Positions 57,510 to 64,000 of a stretch of 64,000 nt of DNA are shown here, piece by piece. The notes under the pieces were generated by a model. The model was not told the origin of the DNA and made no database searches. It was given only the letters and a program-made list of their open reading frames with translations. Where the stretch lies: assembly GCF_022179125.1 (NCBI RefSeq), contig NZ_BPQG01000006.1, forward strand, positions 124,001-188,000, given 5' to 3'. The position numbers and the translations under genes are program-made. This DNA comes from Methylobacterium cerastii (GTDB taxonomy: Bacteria > Pseudomonadota > Alphaproteobacteria > Rhizobiales > Beijerinckiaceae). How positions within the stretch are numbered: position 1 is the first letter of the stretch; each line of letters opens with the position of its first letter.

Positions 57510-58370
57510 ATGACCTCGACGCCGATGCCGGCCCCGACCGCCACGACGCCCGTCGCCCCCGGTTCGGTCGCGCCATCCGACTCCGGCCTGCAGTCCGGAC
57601 CGCTGACGAGTCCGCCGCCGCGCATCGCCACCGGCACGCCGATGATCGCCATCGACAACGTCAGCAAGTGGTACGGCGACTTCCAGGTGCTGACGAACTG
57701 CACCACCCAGGTCGCCAAGGGCGAGGTCGTCGTTGTCTGCGGACCGTCGGGCTCCGGCAAGTCGACCCTGATCAAGTGCGTCAACGCCCTGGAGCCGATC
57801 CAGAAGGGCCAGATCACGGTCAACGACACCAAGGTCGTCGACAAGGCCACTGACCTGCCGAAGCTCCGCTCGCGGGTCGGCATGGTGTTCCAGCACTTCG
57901 AGCTGTTCCCGCACCTTTCGATCACCGAGAATCTCACGGTCGCCCAGCGCAAGGTGCTGAAGCGCCCGGCCGAGGAGGCGAAGAAGAAGGGCATGGACCT
58001 GCTCGCCCGCGTCGGGCTGTCGGCCCACGCCGACAAGTATCCCGGCCAGCTTTCCGGCGGCCAGCAGCAGCGCGTGGCGATCGCCCGGGCGCTCGCCATG
58101 AACCCGGTGGTGATGCTGTTCGACGAGCCGACCTCGGCGCTCGACCCGGAAATGGTCGGCGAGGTGCTCGACGTGATGGTCGAACTCGCCAAGGAGGGCA
58201 TGACGATGATGGTCGTGACCCACGAGATGGGCTTCGCCCGCAAGGTCGCCGACCGGGTGATCTTCATGGATCGCGGCGAGATCGTCGAGGACGCCCGGAA
58301 GGAGGACTTCTTCGGCCAGCCCCGCAGCGAGCGCGCGCAGCAGTTCCTGTCGAAGATCCTGCAGCACTGA
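57510..58370 (+). CDS. gltL: Glutamate/aspartate ABC ATPase GltL
   Basis: 286 residues from ATG 57510, AAGGA 7 nt upstream. The first ~45 residues are a Pro/Thr/Ser-rich tail not seen in E. coli GltL (which starts near [18 protein letters not shown] here). Walker [10 protein letters not shown], signature [15 protein letters not shown] and Walker [15 protein letters not shown] are intact. Last gene of the glt set. The N-terminal extension is unusual but in frame and supported by the ribosome site; a start at the internal Met would be shorter. Confidence 0.93.
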   Translation: MTSTPMPAPTATTPVAPGSVAPSDSGLQSGPLTSPPPRIATGTPMIAIDNVSKWYGDFQVLTNCTTQVAKGEVVVVCGPSGSGKSTLIKCVNALEPIQKGQITVNDTKVVDKATDLPKLRSRVGMVFQHFELFPHLSITENLTVAQRKVLKRPAEEAKKKGMDLLARVGLSAHADKYPGQLSGGQQQRVAIARALAMNPVVMLFDEPTSALDPEMVGEVLDVMVELAKEGMTMMVVTHEMGFARKVADRVIFMDRGEIVEDARKEDFFGQPRSERAQQFLSKILQH

Positions 58371-58385
58371 CCGTTTGGTTCGGCG

Positions 58386-58414
58386 AGCCCGGCGCGACAT
58401 CCACGCACCGGGCT
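58386..58414. terminator. Hairpin between gltL and the Old Yellow Enzyme gene
   Basis: AGCCCGG (58386-58392) pairs with CCGGGCT (58408-58414) around a 15-nt loop, in the 51-bp gap between convergent genes. No clear T-run; a weak bidirectional terminator at best. Confidence 0.4.
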
Positions 58415-58421
58415 TGGAGGC

Positions 58422-59540
58422 TCAGCGCTCGATCTGCACCGGGCCGTCCATGCCCGGCCAGTCCGAGTATCCGTTGGCGCCGCCGCCGTACCAGTAGGGT
58501 TTGGGCGCCTCCGCGAGCGGCGCGCCCGAGGCCAGCCGCGCGACGAGGTCGGGGTTGGCGATGTAGGGCCGGCCGAAGCTGAACAGGTCGGCGTGGCCTT
58601 CGGCCAGCTCCTTCTCGGCCAGATCCAGGGTGTACTGGTTGTTGCCGACATAGGCGCCCGAGAAGCGCTTGCGCAGGTCGAGGAAGTCGACGCCGTCCGG
58701 CACGTCGCGCGTCTGCTGCGTCACGCCCTCGATCGTGTGGATGTAGAGCAGGCCGAAATCGGACAGCGCGTCGACATAGGCGCCGAAGGTGGCATGCGGG
58801 TCGCTGTCCAACGGCGTCTTGCCGGGCTCGGTGGTCGCGGGCGACAGGCGGATGCCGACGCGGTTTCCCCCACCCCAGACCTCGGTGACGGCCTTCACCA
58901 CGGCCAGCGGGAAGCGCAACCGGTTCTCGATGGAGCCGCCGTATTGGTCGGTGCGCGTGTTGGTGGAATCGCGGACGAACTGTTCCAGCAGGTAGTTGTT
59001 CGCCGAGTGGATCTCGACGCCGTCGAAGCCGGCGCGCTTGGCGTTCTCCGCCGCGCGGCGATAATCCCCGACGATCCCGGGGATCTCGTCCGTCTCGAGG
59101 GCGCGCGGCGTCACGTGCGCCTTCATGCCATCCTCGGTGAAGGCGGTGCCCTTCGGCTTGATCGCGGACGCCGAGACCGGCAAGCCGCCGTCCGGCTGAA
59201 GGTTTGGGTGTGAGATCCGGCCGGTATGCCAGAGCTGCAGGAAGATGCGGCCGTCGTTGGCATGCACCGTCGCGACGATCCTGCGCCAGGCCTCGACCTG
59301 CGCATCGGACCAGATGCCCGGGGTGTAGGCGTAGCCCACGGCCTGCGGCGAGATGTTCGTCGCCTCCGAGATGATCAGCCCGGCGTTGGCGCGCTGGCCG
59401 TAATAGTCGGCCGCGAAGTCCGGCGGCACCCCGGCGACGGAGGACCGGCTCCGCGTCAGCGGCGCCATGACGACCCGGTTCTTCAGCGTGAGGTCGCCGA
59501 GGGTGAAGGGCTGCAGCACGGGGCTGTCGGAGCGGGACAT
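58422..59540 (-). CDS. Old Yellow Enzyme-family flavin oxidoreductase (NemA-like)
   Basis: FMN-dependent ene-reductase, NADPH-driven, acting on electrophilic alkenes, nitro compounds or nitrate esters. 372 residues from ATG 59540, AAGGA 7 nt upstream. Seen: VVMAPLTRSRSS, LQLWHTGRISHP, EIHSANNYLLEQFVRDSTN (the active-site His/Asn pair, written HSANNYL instead of HGANGYL), YGGSIENRLRFPLAV and FGRPYIANPDLVARL. Monocistronic. Substrate in vivo is unknown; stress or xenobiotic reduction is typical. Confidence 0.93.
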   Translation of the reverse strand: MSRSDSPVLQPFTLGDLTLKNRVVMAPLTRSRSSVAGVPPDFAADYYGQRANAGLIISEATNISPQAVGYAYTPGIWSDAQVEAWRRIVATVHANDGRIFLQLWHTGRISHPNLQPDGGLPVSASAIKPKGTAFTEDGMKAHVTPRALETDEIPGIVGDYRRAAENAKRAGFDGVEIHSANNYLLEQFVRDSTNTRTDQYGGSIENRLRFPLAVVKAVTEVWGGGNRVGIRLSPATTEPGKTPLDSDPHATFGAYVDALSDFGLLYIHTIEGVTQQTRDVPDGVDFLDLRKRFSGAYVGNNQYTLDLAEKELAEGHADLFSFGRPYIANPDLVARLASGAPLAEAPKPYWYGGGANGYSDWPGMDGPVQIER

Positions 59541-59654
59541 GCGAATCCTTGGCGGTGAATGTCGAGCGGCGCCATCACCAACGCCGGCGCCTCGATGCCG
59601 GAACAACGTTCCGCCCGCCGCGGAGTTCGCCGCAGCGCACCAACCCCTGGGCGG

Positions 59655-60296
59655 CTACTTCCCCGTCCAGTCGTGCCCCGCCACCAGCGCCTCCACCGGC
59701 TTCTGCCAGGTCGAGGGCTGGTCGTCGGAGCCGGAGCCGAGGGCGCATTGCACCATGACGCTGTCGCTCCAGCGGCCGTACTTGTAGCCGACCGCCGGCA
59801 GGTGGCCGACGCGGACGAATCCGCAAGCCTCGTGCAGGCGCAGCGACGCCGCGTTCTCCGAATCGATGTAGCCGATCATCTGCCGGTAGCCGCCCGCGGC
59901 GCAGGCCTCGATCAGCGCCGGCAGCAGGCGCCGGCCGATGCCGGCATGCAGATGCTCGGGATGCACGTAGATCGAGTGCTTCAGGGTATAGCGGTAGGCC
60001 GGCCGCTTGCGGAACGGCACCGCGTAGGCGTAGCCCGCGACTTGCCCGTTCCGGTCGGCGACGAGGTGGGGCAGGCGCTTCTTGCGCATGGTCTTGCGCC
60101 GCCGCCGCAGGTCGTCCGGCAGCAGCCGGTCCTCCTCGAAGTCGCCGACGTCGCCGACGCCGCGGCGGATGTGGTGCTCGTAGATTGCCACCATCGCCGC
60201 GAGGTCGCCGTCCGATGAGGGGCGGATGACGATGTCGGCGCAGGGCGCGGCCGGCTCTGGCGTCGCGAGGGCGCCCGGCGCCGCGGCGTCCTCCAT
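59655..60296 (-). CDS. GNAT-family acetyltransferase coupled to a decarboxylase
   Basis: 213 residues from ATG 60296, whose A is shared with the decarboxylase stop (TGATG). N-terminal ~20 residues are Ala/Pro-rich. The GNAT core is IVIRPSSDGDLAAMVAIYEHH, then the acetyl-CoA loop HAGIGRRLLPALIE (a Q/RxxGxG/A equivalent) and SENAASLRLHEACGFVRVG. The pattern is that of phosphinothricin/methionine-sulfoximine-type N-acetyltransferases. Coupling to a basic amino-acid decarboxylase suggests a diamine or agmatine acceptor, but this is inference. Confidence 0.85.
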   Translation of the reverse strand: MEDAAAPGALATPEPAAPCADIVIRPSSDGDLAAMVAIYEHHIRRGVGDVGDFEEDRLLPDDLRRRRKTMRKKRLPHLVADRNGQVAGYAYAVPFRKRPAYRYTLKHSIYVHPEHLHAGIGRRLLPALIEACAAGGYRQMIGYIDSENAASLRLHEACGFVRVGHLPAVGYKYGRWSDSVMVQCALGSGSDDQPSTWQKPVEALVAGHDWTGK

Positions 60297-62653
60297 CAGC
60301 GCGCCTCGCGCATGACGTAGGTGTGGAAGCGGATCTGCCCGTCCGGCTCGACCTGCCGGTAGACGCCCTGGATCTCGGCCTCGAAGCCGGGGAACAGGTT
60401 GGCGGAGCGCTCGAACATCTTGAAGTAGTCCAGCATCGGCTTGGCCCGCTCATCGATCCGCTCGCCGGGCAGCACCGTGCCGATCCCGGGCGGGTAGACC
60501 AGAAGCAAGGTCGTCGCCACACGGCCCTCGGCCTCCGCGATCGGCACGAAGTCGACGTTGTTTCGCGTCAACATCTGGGCCGCGGCCTTGGGCGCCATCA
60601 CCATCTCGGGCAGGTGCTGCGGCTGGAACTGCTTGCGCTGCAGCGCCGAGGTGCCGTGCTCGCGGTGGAAGGCGTGGAAGTCGGCGCAGAGGTCGCGCAG
60701 GCGGATGCCGCGGTAGCGGTTCGGCCGCCGCCGCACGAACTCAGGCATCGCGTCCTCCAGCAGCACGTTGTCGTCGTGCAGGCGCTTGAAGGCGACGAGC
60801 CCCGAGATCAGCGTGCCGGCCTTGGACGATTCGACGCCGGGCGTCAGCAGGAAGAGCAGCGAGTTGAGGTCGTTCTTCTCGGCGACGATCCGGTTCTCAC
60901 GCAGGTACTGCGCGACGATCGGCGCCGGCACGCCGTGGGCGGCGTATTCCCCAGTCGCCCGGTCGAAGCCCGGCGTCAGCACCGTGAGCTTGTTCGGGTC
61001 GGTCATGGCGTAGCCGGGCGAGGTCTCGGGCCCGACATGGGTGAAGCCGTGCCAGCGCGCGCCGGGACGCAGCTCCCAGTGCTTCGGGTCCGAGGCGAGC
61101 ACGTCCGTCGTCAGGCTCTCCCACGGCACGTCGACGCCGTCGGGGCCGGGCGTCACGTCGGGGACGAAGGGGTCGAAGAACCAGCGCCGGCTCGGATCGC
61201 CCTCCTTCTCCTCGAACTCGCGGCGGATGGCGCGGACCTTCTTGCGCCACTCGATCCCCAGGCGGATCGTGTCGTCCCACAGGATCATGCCGGACCGGCC
61301 CTTCATCATCTGCGCGCCGACGTCGAGCGAGGCGAAGATCGGGTAGAACGGCGAGGTCGAGGCGTGGACGAGGAAGCTCTCGTTGAGGCGGCGATGCTCG
61401 ACGCGTCGGGTCTGGCCGCGGATATGACCGTCCTTGGTGTGGATCTGCGAGGCCTGGCTGAAGCTCGCGAGCTGCTTGTGGGTCGATTGCGTGGCGATGA
61501 TGCCGGGGGAGGTCTCGTCGAGCCCCTTCAGCCCCATGGCGAACCGGCCCACGAAGAGCGGATGGAACTTCATGAAGCCGGCCCAGGCCTCGTCGAACAG
61601 GATGTAGTCGCACAGGTGGCCGATCTTCTCGACGACGCCCTGCGCGTCGAGGATCGTGCCGTCGTAGGTGCACTGCTCGATCACCGCGACGCGGAACGGG
61701 CGCTCGCGGCGCCAGGCCTCCTTGTCCTCCACCAGCGGGTTGCGGCGGATTTTTTCGCGAATGGCCTGCTCGTCCAAGGCCTCGTGGTAGATCGGGCCGA
61801 TCAGGCCGTAGGCGTTGCGGTCGGTCTCGAGGAAGATCGGGATGCCGCCGGCGAGCATCAGCGCGCCGTGGTGGGCCGCCTTGTGGTTGTTGCGGTCGAA
61901 CAGCACGAGGTCGCCCTCGGCCACCAGCGAGCCCAGCACCACCTTGTTCGAGGCCGAGGTGCCGTTGAGGACGAAGTAGGTCTTCTCCGCCCCGAAGATC
62001 TGGGCGGCCTCCTTCTGCGCCCTCAACGCCGGACCCTCGTGGGTCAGCAGGTCGCCGAGGTCGAGGACCGAGTTGTCCAAGTCGTCGCGGAAGATCGCCT
62101 CGCCGAGATGCTCGACGAAGATCCGCCCGATCGGCGAGCGGTTGTAGAAGATGCCGCCGTTGTGGCCCGGGCAGGTCCAGAGCTGGTTGCCCTTCTCGGC
62201 GTAGTCGACGAGCGCGCCGAAGAACGGCGTCTTCAGGGTCTCGGCATACTGCGTCACGCGGGAGACGAGGCCGCGGGCGATGAACTCGGGCGTCTCCTCG
62301 GCGAGGAAGATGTAGCCGTCGATGAAGTCGAGCAACTCGACCGGGATGTCTTCCAGGCGCTTGCGGCGCACGAGGATGACGATCGGCATCTCCAGCCCGC
62401 GCCGGCGCATCATGTCGATCAGCGACGCCGCCTTGCCGTCGAGGCCGCGCTTGCCCCAGTCGACGACCATGCAGCCGATCGCGGCGTCGGTCTGGACGGC
62501 GATCGCCGCGTCCTCGACGCGACGCGCGCGGATCACCTCGAAGCCGCGGCCCTCGACCGCCGTGACGATCTGCGCGACGCGGACGCCTTCGAGGTCGTCC
62601 GGATCGAAGGCCGGCGCGCACATCAGCACGGTGAATCGGCGGTGGAAGTCCAT
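60296..62653 (-). CDS. Orn/Lys/Arg decarboxylase (major domain, group III)
   Basis: PLP-dependent decarboxylase of lysine, ornithine or arginine; 785 residues from ATG 62653, near AdiA/CadA/SpeF size (715-755) plus ~30. The first ~130 residues are the response-regulator-like wing domain (FTVLMCAPAFDPDDLEG, then CMVVDWGKRGLDGK). The core has WTCPGHNGGIFY, FVLNGTSASNKVV, the DEAWAGFMKFHPLF aspartate region, and the PLP lysine in TQSTHKQLASFSQASQIH. The C-terminal domain ends FHTYVMREAR. Substrate is not determined. Coupled to a GNAT gene; makes the polyamine precursors or serves acid resistance. Confidence 0.92.
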   Translation of the reverse strand: MDFHRRFTVLMCAPAFDPDDLEGVRVAQIVTAVEGRGFEVIRARRVEDAAIAVQTDAAIGCMVVDWGKRGLDGKAASLIDMMRRRGLEMPIVILVRRKRLEDIPVELLDFIDGYIFLAEETPEFIARGLVSRVTQYAETLKTPFFGALVDYAEKGNQLWTCPGHNGGIFYNRSPIGRIFVEHLGEAIFRDDLDNSVLDLGDLLTHEGPALRAQKEAAQIFGAEKTYFVLNGTSASNKVVLGSLVAEGDLVLFDRNNHKAAHHGALMLAGGIPIFLETDRNAYGLIGPIYHEALDEQAIREKIRRNPLVEDKEAWRRERPFRVAVIEQCTYDGTILDAQGVVEKIGHLCDYILFDEAWAGFMKFHPLFVGRFAMGLKGLDETSPGIIATQSTHKQLASFSQASQIHTKDGHIRGQTRRVEHRRLNESFLVHASTSPFYPIFASLDVGAQMMKGRSGMILWDDTIRLGIEWRKKVRAIRREFEEKEGDPSRRWFFDPFVPDVTPGPDGVDVPWESLTTDVLASDPKHWELRPGARWHGFTHVGPETSPGYAMTDPNKLTVLTPGFDRATGEYAAHGVPAPIVAQYLRENRIVAEKNDLNSLLFLLTPGVESSKAGTLISGLVAFKRLHDDNVLLEDAMPEFVRRRPNRYRGIRLRDLCADFHAFHREHGTSALQRKQFQPQHLPEMVMAPKAAAQMLTRNNVDFVPIAEAEGRVATTLLLVYPPGIGTVLPGERIDERAKPMLDYFKMFERSANLFPGFEAEIQGVYRQVEPDGQIRFHTYVMREAR

Positions 62654-62959
62654 GGCGTGCCTCTGGCGTAGCGGGTCGGCGCCTGCCTGCGACGCCGTCG
62701 TGACGGTTGGATGACGGTCGCGCCGAATGGCGCGGGACCCGGCGGGCGCGGGCGGCCGACATCTGGTTCGCCCGGGTAATACGATCGCGTCGCCAAGGCC
62801 ATGACGACGATGCCGCCGGGCGCCCGGCCGACATCGGATTCGGCGTCGCCTCCCGCGGGACTTCCCCGTTGCGGTTCGCCTCGCTTTCGCCCCAGCGGAT
62901 GCCGACAAGACATGCGCTTAACGGATCCTTCACCTCAGCGCCGCGAGCGTCCGACCCGC
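62654..62959. other. 306-bp divergent intergenic region, decarboxylase / DUF1007
   Basis: GC-rich, with no cobalamin-riboswitch B12 box (GCCACTG) seen and no clear nickel/cobalt operator. Holds promoters for both directions. No plausible small gene. Confidence 0.5.
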
Positions 62960-63628
62960 ATGAAGCCGAATCTCGCGATCCTTCGTCCTGCCCTCGCCGC
63001 CGCGCTGCTGGCGCTCGCGACCCTGCCCGCCGCGGCCCATCCGCACGTCTGGGTGACGGCAAAGGCCGAGATCGCCTACGCCGACGGCAAGGTCGTCGCC
63101 GTGCGCAACGTCTGGACGTTCGACGCCGCCTACACGGCCTTCGTCACGCAGGGGCTGGACGCGAACAAGGACGGCAAGCTCACGCCGGACGAGCTGCAGA
63201 CCCTCGCCACCGAGAACACCGGCAACCTCGCCGAATTCGGCTACTTCACCAAGCTGAAGGTCGGCGGCAAGGAACAGGCCTTCGCCGACCCGGTCGAGCC
63301 GCGGATGGCGATGGAGGGCGACAGCCTCACCCTGAGCTTCCGCCTGCCGCTGAAGACGCCGCCGTCGCAGGGGCGCGGCGTGCTGGCGCTCGAAGTCTAC
63401 GACCCGACCTACTTCGTCTTCTTCGGCCTGTCGGAGGCGCCCGACGCGGCGACGCTCGTCGGCGCGCCCGCCGGCTGCGCCGCCACGGTGACGCGGCCCA
63501 AGACGCCCGAGCCGAAGACGGCGGAGGCCGGATCGCCGGGCATGAGCGAGGCGTTCTTCGAGGCGCTGACGGCGGCCTCGGGCTACGGCGTGCAGTTCGC
63601 GAACCGGGTGCTGGTCGCGTGTCCGTAG
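62960..63628 (+). CDS. DUF1007 protein, periplasmic partner of NicO-type exporter
   Basis: 222 residues from ATG 62960. Signal peptide about residues 1-26 (LAAALLALATLPAAA); the mature protein begins HPHVWVTAKAEI, the conserved N-terminal His pair that can bind metal. DANKDGKLTPDE at residues 67-78 is a canonical EF-hand-type loop (Asp67, Asn69, Asp71, Gly72, Glu78). YDPTYFVFFGL is a further family motif. The next gene overlaps its end by 10 bp and is a NicO-like membrane protein; DUF1007-NicO pairs export or handle Ni2+/Co2+ in alphaproteobacteria. Confidence 0.88.
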   Translation: MKPNLAILRPALAAALLALATLPAAAHPHVWVTAKAEIAYADGKVVAVRNVWTFDAAYTAFVTQGLDANKDGKLTPDELQTLATENTGNLAEFGYFTKLKVGGKEQAFADPVEPRMAMEGDSLTLSFRLPLKTPPSQGRGVLALEVYDPTYFVFFGLSEAPDAATLVGAPAGCAATVTRPKTPEPKTAEAGSPGMSEAFFEALTAASGYGVQFANRVLVACP

Positions 63629-64000
63629 GCGCCGCGCTAGCTGTCCCGCCGGCCCGGCGCCTGCCGCTGCGGCTTTCGCTGGTCGCCGCCGCGATCGGCG
63701 TCGCGGCCCTGGTCCTCGCGCTTCTGGTCTGGCTCGTGGCGCCCGGCCTCGCGACGCCACCGCCGCGGTCTCCGTTCGGGATCGGCTTCCGCGAGGCCGC
63801 GCCCTCGGCGACCGGGCTCGGCGGCTGGCTCCTGGCGATCCAATCGAGCTTTTCGCGGAGCCTCCAGGCCGCGCTCGCCGCGATCAAGGGCGGCGGCGAC
63901 TGGACGCCGCTGGTCACCCTCGGTTTCGCCTACGGCGTCTTCCACGCCGCCGGCCCTGGGCACGGCAAGGCCGTCATCGCCGGCTACCTGTTCGCCGGCG
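63619..64000 (+). CDS. NicO/RcnA-type nickel-cobalt efflux protein, 5' part (3'-truncated)
   Basis: Starts at GTG 63619, 10 bp before the end of DUF1007, and is open to the right edge (127 codons visible). The first hydrophobic segment is LVAAAIGVAALVLALLVWLV. The diagnostic NicO motif HAAGPGHGKAVIAGYL follows in a later helix (residues about 110-125), preceded by FAYGVF. Metal-binding His are in place. The ribosome site is not clear because of the overlap. The rest lies outside the window. Confidence 0.9.
   Translation, partial: MSVGAALAVPPARRLPLRLSLVAAAIGVAALVLALLVWLVAPGLATPPPRSPFGIGFREAAPSATGLGGWLLAIQSSFSRSLQAALAAIKGGGDWTPLVTLGFAYGVFHAAGPGHGKAVIAGYLFAG

Noticed and set aside
60323-62671. 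782-codon open frame antisense to the decarboxylase
   Set aside because: The composition is repetitive (Val, Arg, Gly, Asp, His) with no motif; the decarboxylase has all family motifs.
62654-62959. Possible cobalamin riboswitch upstream of DUF1007-NicO
   Set aside because: The B12 box GCCACTG and the paired receptor elements were not found on either strand.

Overview
The window is a high-GC chromosomal segment whose gene content and protein sequences point to an alphaproteobacterium of the order Rhizobiales/Hyphomicrobiales, most likely Methylobacterium or a close relative. The reasons are GC-rich third codon positions, the DUF6481/CspA pair, a DUF6867 protein inside a liv operon, a K+-independent H+-pyrophosphatase, ATP-type PEP carboxykinase, and a dispersed GCATTTTC-type repeat of a kind I recall from Rhizobiales. 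The genus is inferred from memory, not from a search. No rRNA, tRNA, CRISPR array, transposase, integrase or phage gene was seen, so this looks like core chromosome.

Layout: 0-0.6 kb is the end of a GT4 glycosyltransferase. 0.9-8.3 kb is translation: infC with a likely ATT start, a MoeB/ThiF-type enzyme, a SEC-C protein, and a minus-strand run rpmI, rplT, pheS, a two-gene HEPN module, pheT. 8.5-10.7 kb is a TonB siderophore receptor with an Irr-box-like site upstream. 11.2-14.8 kb is a GT4 enzyme plus a debranching-type glucosidase. 14.8-21 kb holds a PilZ protein, dapE, an unknown membrane protein and truA-fmt-def-recR. 21.4-24.4 kb is pckA and a class I aminotransferase. 24.5-28.8 kb is a sensor kinase and an island of small proteins including cspA. 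28.9-33.2 kb is a polyamine-type ABC importer. 33.5-38.4 kb is ribH-nusB-thiL, a small unknown gene behind a CtrA-like box, and hppA. 38.4-46.1 kb holds rlmJ, an RNase T2/lipoprotein pair, an extensin-like lipoprotein, an amidase, an AI-2E transporter, moaE and a double gamma-carbonic-anhydrase-like protein.

The right third is dominated by amino-acid uptake. It has gltP with an adjacent orphan binding protein, a complete liv operon (livH-M-G-F, DUF6867, livK) and a complete gltI-J-K-L set. These are followed by an Old Yellow Enzyme reductase, a basic amino-acid decarboxylase coupled to a GNAT acetyltransferase, and a DUF1007/NicO nickel-cobalt export pair cut by the right edge. Polyamine import, the decarboxylase and the acetyltransferase could together set polyamine pools (inference).

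Start codons were chosen from family alignment from memory, Shine-Dalgarno spacing and overlap with neighbours. Several genes use GTG or TTG and one probably ATT. The most unusual items are the HEPN module between pheS and pheT, the infC start, the CtrA-like and Irr-like sites, the repeat that supplies a stop codon at two loci, and the small-protein island.
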